Part shown: positions 39,417-43,972 of the stretch, piece after piece
Layout: every line of letters begins with the position of its first letter
How positions within the stretch are numbered: position 1 is the first letter of the stretch
Virus record (IMG/VR): IMGVR_UViG_3300031227_000107
Span: 1-43,972 of that record
DNA from: a virus
Length of the DNA stretch: 43,972 bases
Strand: one strand, 5' to 3'
Notes under the pieces: model-generated
Databases searched by the model: none
What the model was told of the DNA's origin: nothing
What the model saw: only the letters and a program-made list of their open reading frames with translations
Program-made: the position numbers and the translations under genes

Positions 39417-39824
39417 CTATTCTACATTATCAAAACAATCTTTTATTGACTCGAATGATTCATATGATACTTCATGAGGTTTTCCACCATCTATAGAAAT
39501 AGTATGAGTTTGTTTACGTTCCCAAAGGAGTTTACGTTCTCCCCCCCAATTATTTTTTGATGAATATATACTAACTATATTCAAATTAAAAAAATTTGTA
39601 CATATAAATTTATCATTATATGCTTTTAACTCATTCATATACCTACCTTCAGCATCTACTAGTACATCTCCATTCCGTGTGTTTAATTTAATTTTTCTAA
39701 TCTCACCATTTGCATATATAACTGTATCATCTGTTCTCAAATCTGATTTTTTCATTATGTTCTCCTTTGTACCATATTCTGTTGGGTTAATAATAATTTC
39801 ATATCCTTGTGGTATTCTATTCAT
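39417..39824 (-). CDS. Unknown protein, first gene after the internal promoter, two possible starts
   Basis: The longer form (135 residues) starts at 39824 with AAGGGAGG just upstream. An in-frame ATG at 39755 also has a strong site (AAAGGAG) and gives a 112-residue form starting MKKSDLRTDDTVIYANGEIR, which looks like a natural N-terminus. The central part is beta-rich (RKIKLNTRNGDVLVDAEGRY). The function is unknown. Either start may be used. The first 23 codons could be a leader. Confidence 0.5.
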   Translation of the reverse strand: MNRIPQGYEIIINPTEYGTKENIMKKSDLRTDDTVIYANGEIRKIKLNTRNGDVLVDAEGRYMNELKAYNDKFICTNFFNLNIVSIYSSKNNWGGERKLLWERKQTHTISIDGGKPHEVSYESFESIKDCFDNVE

Positions 39825-39849
39825 TCTATCCTCCCTTTAATTACACTGT

Positions 39850-39879
39850 ATAATATAGTATAATTACTGACAATGTCAA
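39850..39879 (-). promoter_or_regulatory. Sigma70-type promoter with palindrome over the -35 box
   Basis: On the minus strand TTGACA (39874-39879) is followed after 18 bases by TATTAT (39850-39855), or after 16 by TATATT. Transcription would start around 39843, about 20 bases ahead of the 39824 start. The -35 lies within an 11-base palindrome TGACA-T-TGTCA, and the -10 region holds two copies of ATTATAC-type 7-mers, so a repressor site is plausible. Confidence 0.65.
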
Positions 39880-39887
39880 GTCTTTTT

Positions 39888-40502
39888 TTAATTGTTTTCG
39901 ATTACATAAGAAATACCATCTTCCTGAGTAACAGTCCATGACTTATCAGCTATCTCCATTAAAGCATTATCATGTGTAATCATTATAATTTGCATATCAA
40001 GCTTCTTGCTTATTTCTTTAATCATAGCACCAAACTTCTTGCTTAATTGTCCTGTCCATTTTCCTGGTTCATCTAATATGAATACATTTCTTGATCTAGG
40101 ATTTTGCATACTCCATAATACTACTCTTAAAGTAAAACCTATTACATCAAGTATACCGCCACCTTTATCATCTTTAGGTATGTACGGTTCTTTATCACCT
40201 TCTTGTACTAAGAAAAAACACTCACTCTTATTACGTTTAATTTCAAATTTAGCTATAAATCTCATATTCTTATCTTCATACACCCCCTGTAGAGCCATTG
40301 TAACCAATGCTTCTATTTTATGCTTCACTTGTACCTGTGTTAGCTGAGAAGCCTTCGCTAAGACCTCCCTAACAGTGGCAAGGGTATCATATTTGTATTG
40401 CTTAGTCTCTATAGAATCTTGTTTTTGCTTAATACTATCTTCTAAAAAGACCTTTCTATGCTTTCTTTCATCTACTTTTTCTTTTAGCTCTGATAGGTTC
40501 AT
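39888..40502 (-). CDS. C-terminal half of a split Rad50/SbcC ATPase
   Basis: The product has 204 residues. A short coiled coil (about 1-60) leads to the C-terminal ABC ATPase lobe. A signature-like KGGGILDVIGFTLRVVLW (113-130) is followed by Walker B NVFILDEPGKW (D144, E145) and ITHD with switch H177. There is no Walker A. It supplies exactly what the 41883-43088 protein lacks, so the two should assemble into one ATPase. It overlaps the upstream gene by 4 bases (ATGA). The promoter for the next block begins 9 bases upstream of its stop on the map. Confidence 0.8.
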   Translation of the reverse strand: MNLSELKEKVDERKHRKVFLEDSIKQKQDSIETKQYKYDTLATVREVLAKASQLTQVQVKHKIEALVTMALQGVYEDKNMRFIAKFEIKRNKSECFFLVQEGDKEPYIPKDDKGGGILDVIGFTLRVVLWSMQNPRSRNVFILDEPGKWTGQLSKKFGAMIKEISKKLDMQIIMITHDNALMEIADKSWTVTQEDGISYVIENN

Positions 40503-40759
40503 AACTTCACCACTTCTTCTTCAGGTAATACCTGTTCTCCTTTATACAAATACACCCCTGTTTCCCAAAACTCACAATACTCTTCATCAGGTAAACCAGC
40601 ACTAAAATCTTCTACATTTAATCCTTTTTCATTTATTATTTTTTCAATTTTATAAGTATATCCTTCTCTAATACTTACTCCATTTTCCTGAACATCAATA
40701 AGTATCCACCATCTAGTATCTTCTATTACACTACCATCTGGTTTAAGTGCTATATGCAT
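40499..40759 (-). CDS. Unknown small protein inside the recombination operon
   Basis: The product has 86 residues, acidic and mixed alpha/beta (MHIALKPDGSVIEDTRWW..., DEEYCEFWETGVYLYKGEQ). No family is recognised. The start shares a base with the upstream stop (TAATG) and the end overlaps the ATPase C-half by 4 bases, so it is translated with the recombination genes. It may be an accessory subunit, but this is inferred from position. Confidence 0.55.
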   Translation of the reverse strand: MHIALKPDGSVIEDTRWWILIDVQENGVSIREGYTYKIEKIINEKGLNVEDFSAGLPDEEYCEFWETGVYLYKGEQVLPEEEVVKL

Positions 40760-40998
40760 TACTCCTCCCCAAAAAACTCAGCTTCAATAGCTGCAATAGC
40801 TTTAGGAATTTCTAATTCTAAGTTTTCTTGTTTCTTTTTATTTTTTCTAATCTCTGCTTCTAATTCATCAAAATTAGTAAACCCTAACTCTTCTAACTTT
40901 TTTATTAGCCCTTCTTTTTTAGCACCTAATCGTATAACACCTTCTTTGGCTTTAGCTATCTCTTCTTTCATCTTCTTAATCTTATCTTCACTTGACAT
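40759..40998 (-). CDS. Small coiled-coil protein inside the recombination operon
   Basis: I chose the ATG at 40998 (AGGGAGG about 9 bases upstream), giving 79 residues that are nearly all charged helix (KIKKMKEEIAKAKEGVIRL..., FDELEAEIRKNKKKQENL). It overlaps the nuclease gene by 11 bases. Because it lies between the nuclease and the ATPase C-half, it could replace part of the ascending coil that is missing from the split Rad50. Alternatively it is a separate assembly factor. Confidence 0.58.
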   Translation of the reverse strand: MSSEDKIKKMKEEIAKAKEGVIRLGAKKEGLIKKLEELGFTNFDELEAEIRKNKKKQENLELEIPKAIAAIEAEFFGEE

Positions 40999-41905
40999 TA
41001 TCACATTCCTCCCTTAATTTACTTAATTCTATTTTAACTTCTTTAGTTTCTTTTTCTAATAGTTCATTTAAATTCTTTTCAAATAAGTCTGCATCTATCT
41101 CTCCTGAAAGACTATCTGTAAAATCACCCAAGATATCTTCACTTATTTCTATATCTTTTATATGGTCCCTAGATAATACTTTATCAGCAGGCTCATGTGG
41201 TATAATCTCCCAAGTTACTTCTTTAGTTTCTGTATCATACCAAGCAAAGCAGGGTTCATGTTCCATGCTATCCTTAGAAGCATTTAGCCTATTCATACAC
41301 CCTGTATTAACTATAATTCTACCATCTTTAGAGTATGTAAACTTCTTGTGAATATCACCACATAAAATAAGATCATACTTATGCTCTCTTAAAAAAGATA
41401 TACCATATAGTAAATTCTCCTGTTCATTCCATACTTTACTCATACCAATAGAAGCATGGATAATTAAAATGTTTAATTTACTCTCATCCTGTATTTCAGG
41501 TACATCTTCACCCCATGAGGCTCCATAAATAGCTATATTCTTTTCTTCATCTAATCCATTAGGAATACTAGATAATTCATTAACTAATCCTGAAGCTATT
41601 AAAATTCCAAGATTAGTTTTACGTGTATCTTTACTATACATATACTTATCATGTTGCCCAAAGATTACTCCAATACCAACAGGTTTTCCCACATACTTTA
41701 ATAAAATTTTACTCATTTCATTTAAAGTAAGGTAGGCTCTTTGTTTATCAAAAAAATCACCAGCTTGAAGAATATATGCTTTTTCATCACATGCCCTACC
41801 TAATATATATTTTATTTTCTTATATTGAGTTACTGTTAAATCATCTAATCTAGCAATAGGATTATGATCCAGTATGTGCAAATCAGATAGTAGCAATAAT
41901 TTCAT
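40988..41905 (-). CDS. Mre11/SbcD-like nuclease
   Basis: The product has 305 residues with the calcineurin-like nuclease blocks: LLLLSDLHI (D8, H10), QAGDFFD (D50), FGQHD (84-86), LIIHAS (H150) and LCGDIHKKF (183-186). The usual GNHD is GQHD and the usual GHxH is GDIH here, so two metal ligands differ from the standard set. A helical tail (about 255-305) could bind the ATPase. T4 gp47 and SbcD are relatives and process DNA ends with Rad50-type partners. The ATG lies inside the end of the ATPase N-half gene, with AGGGAGG upstream. Confidence 0.8.
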   Translation of the reverse strand: MKLLLLSDLHILDHNPIARLDDLTVTQYKKIKYILGRACDEKAYILQAGDFFDKQRAYLTLNEMSKILLKYVGKPVGIGVIFGQHDKYMYSKDTRKTNLGILIASGLVNELSSIPNGLDEEKNIAIYGASWGEDVPEIQDESKLNILIIHASIGMSKVWNEQENLLYGISFLREHKYDLILCGDIHKKFTYSKDGRIIVNTGCMNRLNASKDSMEHEPCFAWYDTETKEVTWEIIPHEPADKVLSRDHIKDIEISEDILGDFTDSLSGEIDADLFEKNLNELLEKETKEVKIELSKLREECDNVK

Positions 41906-43088
41906 CTATCCTCCCTTCTTCTAAAACAGTATTACATGTTGGGCATACACCTAATTCTTTTAAGTACACTTTATACTCATCTATTTTCTTTTGTAGTATG
42001 TCAACATTCATTTTACACATAGAATCATTACAAACATACTCTGTGTAAAGTCCATCTTGTTTAACAAGCAATAAAAATAATTCAGTATTTATATCTAATC
42101 TTTTATCTACCTTGTCAATAAGCACTTCACACTGAAGGAAGTCTTCTTCATCTAAAATACTTTCAGAACATTTATAGTACTCTTGTAATAACTCTATAAA
42201 ATCTTTTACTTCTGCTATTGAATTTATTTTTTTCTCTACTGCAATAACATCATTTTCTGCTTTAGCTCTGTGTATGTCCAGACTTAATTTCCCATTAATG
42301 TATTCACACTCTTCTAATAATTCAATAAGAGTAATACTACTTTTCATTTCTTCAATTTTACTTATAACTGCATTTACTTTACTCTCTGCTTTTAGAAGTG
42401 TATTCTTTATACTTAAAAGAAAATCTAACTCCTGCGCTTCATTACCAATTAATCCTAACTTCTGCCAAAGGACTTTACACTTCTCTGCTTCTACACTCTT
42501 ATTTTCTACTTTAGTAAATTCCCTGCTTAAAGCTTCAACATCCCCTAATTCATCTAACTCCTGAGATAATTCTATCTTTTGATCTTTAAGAAGTTTAATA
42601 TCCCTATTTTCACCATTAATTTTAGATGTACATAAAGTTACCCATTCATCCACTCTTTCTAATTTTGTAATTTTATTTAATTCTTTACCCACCAAACCAG
42701 GAGAATCTAGTATAAGATAGGACATCTCCTGTTGATAAGCAAAATTAAGATCAGATAAGTTAAGTTTTTGCTCAACTACATCCGGTATACTTTGCGAAAT
42801 TCCTTTAAAAGTTTCATCATCTACTGTATATGTAGCTCCTTTACTATCTTTATGTAATCCTACAGTAGTATCATCTGCAGTAAGTATAACTTCTGTATCT
42901 GGATCTTCCGTAAAGTCTGAGTGAAAACGGAAACCAGAGGGTTTGTTTTTACATACCCATTTAAGAGCTCTGGCAATTGCTGATTTACCTGTATCACTAG
43001 TACCAACGATCACATTAATTCCTGGTACAAAATCTAGAGTTGTTTTTTTATGACTTTGAAAGTTTTTTATATCTAATTTGGTAAACAT
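41883..43088 (-). CDS. N-terminal half of a split Rad50/SbcC ATPase ending in a zinc hook
   Basis: The product has 401 residues: FTKLDIKNFQSHKKTTLDF entry, Walker A GTSDTGKSA (29-37) and a Q-loop region near YQQEMSYL. A long coiled coil (about 165-375) follows, then CPTC (C382, C385) 16 residues from the end. CxxC at the apex of the coil is the Rad50 zinc hook that joins two molecules. In standard proteins the chain returns through a second coil to Walker B. Here it stops just past the hook, and the remaining lobe is encoded at 39888-40502. Confidence 0.82.
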   Translation of the reverse strand: MFTKLDIKNFQSHKKTTLDFVPGINVIVGTSDTGKSAIARALKWVCKNKPSGFRFHSDFTEDPDTEVILTADDTTVGLHKDSKGATYTVDDETFKGISQSIPDVVEQKLNLSDLNFAYQQEMSYLILDSPGLVGKELNKITKLERVDEWVTLCTSKINGENRDIKLLKDQKIELSQELDELGDVEALSREFTKVENKSVEAEKCKVLWQKLGLIGNEAQELDFLLSIKNTLLKAESKVNAVISKIEEMKSSITLIELLEECEYINGKLSLDIHRAKAENDVIAVEKKINSIAEVKDFIELLQEYYKCSESILDEEDFLQCEVLIDKVDKRLDINTELFLLLVKQDGLYTEYVCNDSMCKMNVDILQKKIDEYKVYLKELGVCPTCNTVLEEGRIDEIIATI

Positions 43089-43583
43089 TTAGCCCTTCCT
43101 CCTTAAATACTCAGCAATAAGAATAGCTTCTGCTCTATCATGGTCTTTCTTTCTTTTTAATTTACTATTTACTGAAGGAAATAATTCAAGAGCTCTAATA
43201 CGACTAGCATCCTTATTTTTACCCATACCCTGAAACATCTCCTTCTTCCATGTCTGAGGAGTAATAAGTGTTAATGGATGTCTGGTCATAGCAATTAGCC
43301 CTTTCCAGACGCCATAGCCCTCACCCATTTTGAACATTGATGATACTCCTTGCCCAGGCATAGCATGTATTTTTTCTAAACCAAAATGGTAATTTTCATT
43401 ATCTTTTTCACCTATAAGCAAACTAGCCACTATATCAGCCATTTCTACTGTATTATATACTCTTCTATTTTTCTTATTAACCTTAACCTGTAGAGTAGGA
43501 GTATCATACACCACAACTTCTCTATTGCTATATATAGCTGCAATAGCTCCGCTTAATCCAGGATCAATTCCAATGTATACCAT
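43089..43583 (-). CDS. RuvC-like Holliday junction resolvase
   Basis: The start is ATG 43583, which has GGAGG directly upstream and overlaps the previous stop (TAATG). An upstream GTG at 43595 is less likely. The product has 164 residues: MVYIGIDPGLSGAIAAI (D7), GLEKIHAMPGQG (E70) and KKDHDRAEAILIAEYLRR (D147 or D149, E152) supply the four acidic residues of the RuvC/RNase H fold. It should cut four-way DNA junctions made during replication or recombination before packaging. The SbcC-like genes follow immediately. Confidence 0.82.
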   Translation of the reverse strand: MVYIGIDPGLSGAIAAIYSNREVVVYDTPTLQVKVNKKNRRVYNTVEMADIVASLLIGEKDNENYHFGLEKIHAMPGQGVSSMFKMGEGYGVWKGLIAMTRHPLTLITPQTWKKEMFQGMGKNKDASRIRALELFPSVNSKLKRKKDHDRAEAILIAEYLRRKG

Positions 43584-43972
43584 TACCCCCTCCACAATTC
43601 AGTAATTCTAACACCACAATTTATAGTGTCAGCCATAAAAAGAAATCCTACAATATCAGCCACTAAGTCTCTCCATGAGAAGCCATCACCACCATACCAC
43701 CCATATATTCTCCAATCAAGTATACTATCTTTTATTTCCCATATAACCCCAAAGTACACACAGTATAAAAAAACTTGAAAAGGAGTAGCACATATAAAGT
43801 AAAGTATAAAATATAAAATCATAGAACCAAATAAATGTTCTAATTTATCTGATTCTAATACTGCCCCACTTGTACTGTTCCAAGTATCTCCAGACCATGC
43901 CCAATGGACTTTACCTGGATTCTTGAATAACATTGGCGTAAATAATAAGATTGTAATTATTGCTGCTAATAT
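43583..43972 (-). CDS. YfiM/DUF2279-like exported protein (5' end beyond window)
   Basis: The frame is open to the window edge. The codons before the internal ATG at 43933 encode ILAAIITILLFTP, which looks like part of a signal peptide or anchor, so the true start is probably outside. ESDKLEHLFGS, EIKDSILDWRIYGWYGGDG and FSWRDLVADIVGFLF match the motifs of the 35852-36250 product, but the rest has diverged. Its function is unknown. It precedes the RuvC-like gene with a one-base overlap, so it is co-translated with the recombination genes. Confidence 0.6.
   Translation of the reverse strand: MLAAIITILLFTPMLFKNPGKVHWAWSGDTWNSTSGAVLESDKLEHLFGSMILYFILYFICATPFQVFLYCVYFGVIWEIKDSILDWRIYGWYGGDGFSWRDLVADIVGFLFMADTINCGVRITELWRG

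Overview
This window is part of the genome of an AT-rich tailed phage (Caudoviricetes) with a long non-contractile tail, that is, a siphovirus-type particle. The evidence is a full head and tail gene set: HK97-type portal, prohead protease and capsid, head-tail connectors, tail-tube proteins, two tail-assembly chaperone frames, a 1073-residue tape measure, a lambda gpL-like tail-tip protein and a 2081-residue tail hub/fibre. The standard bacterial code reads throughout, and most starts carry a good Shine-Dalgarno sequence. The host is inferred to be Gram-negative. The basis is a small single-domain amidase endolysin, a holin resembling the three-TM GTA type, and small proteins with signal peptides that recall periplasmic proteins. 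The host genus cannot be named. No large terminase, DNA polymerase, integrase or repressor was recognised, so the window is probably not the whole genome and lifestyle is undecided.

Layout. Positions 1-34812 are all on the plus strand. First comes the end of an unidentified gene and a GC-richer fibre-like protein with a signal peptide (173-2413). Then there is a block of small membrane, cupin, holin and phosphoesterase genes (2459-6204) and the head genes portal-MuF, protease-scaffold and capsid (6210-10870). An 8.3 kb glycan cassette (10931-19256) with an embedded tRNA-Pro follows. After it come connectors, tail tube, chaperones, tape measure, tail tip and hub (19267-34302), and the endolysin (34318-34812).

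Positions 34809-43972 are all on the minus strand and meet the plus-strand genes tail to tail. Read in transcription order from the right edge they hold a YfiM-like protein and a RuvC-like resolvase. Next is a Rad50/Mre11-type (SbcCD) complex whose ATPase is encoded as two separate halves around the nuclease gene. A clear sigma70-type promoter lies at 39850-39879. It is followed by small unknown genes, a zinc-ribbon protein, two nucleotide-pool enzymes, a ClpP-like protease, an HTH protein that may be the small terminase subunit, a degenerate tRNA-like sequence and a run of small membrane or basic proteins.

The most interesting system is the glycan cassette between the capsid gene and the first head-tail connector. 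It holds five glycosyltransferase genes, two of them double-domain. It also holds a GDP-sugar SDR, a sugar aminotransferase homologue whose catalytic lysine is replaced by histidine (the hallmark of sugar 3-dehydratases such as ColD), and a probable sulfotransferase. Its genes overlap or nearly touch and run in line with the late genes. It is therefore plausibly a virion-decoration system that makes and attaches a deoxygenated, possibly sulfated glycan to capsid or tail. Function is inferred from motifs only. No stretch over 300 bases lacks a gene; the longest gaps (about 105 bases) hold the tRNA and the tRNA-like sequence.
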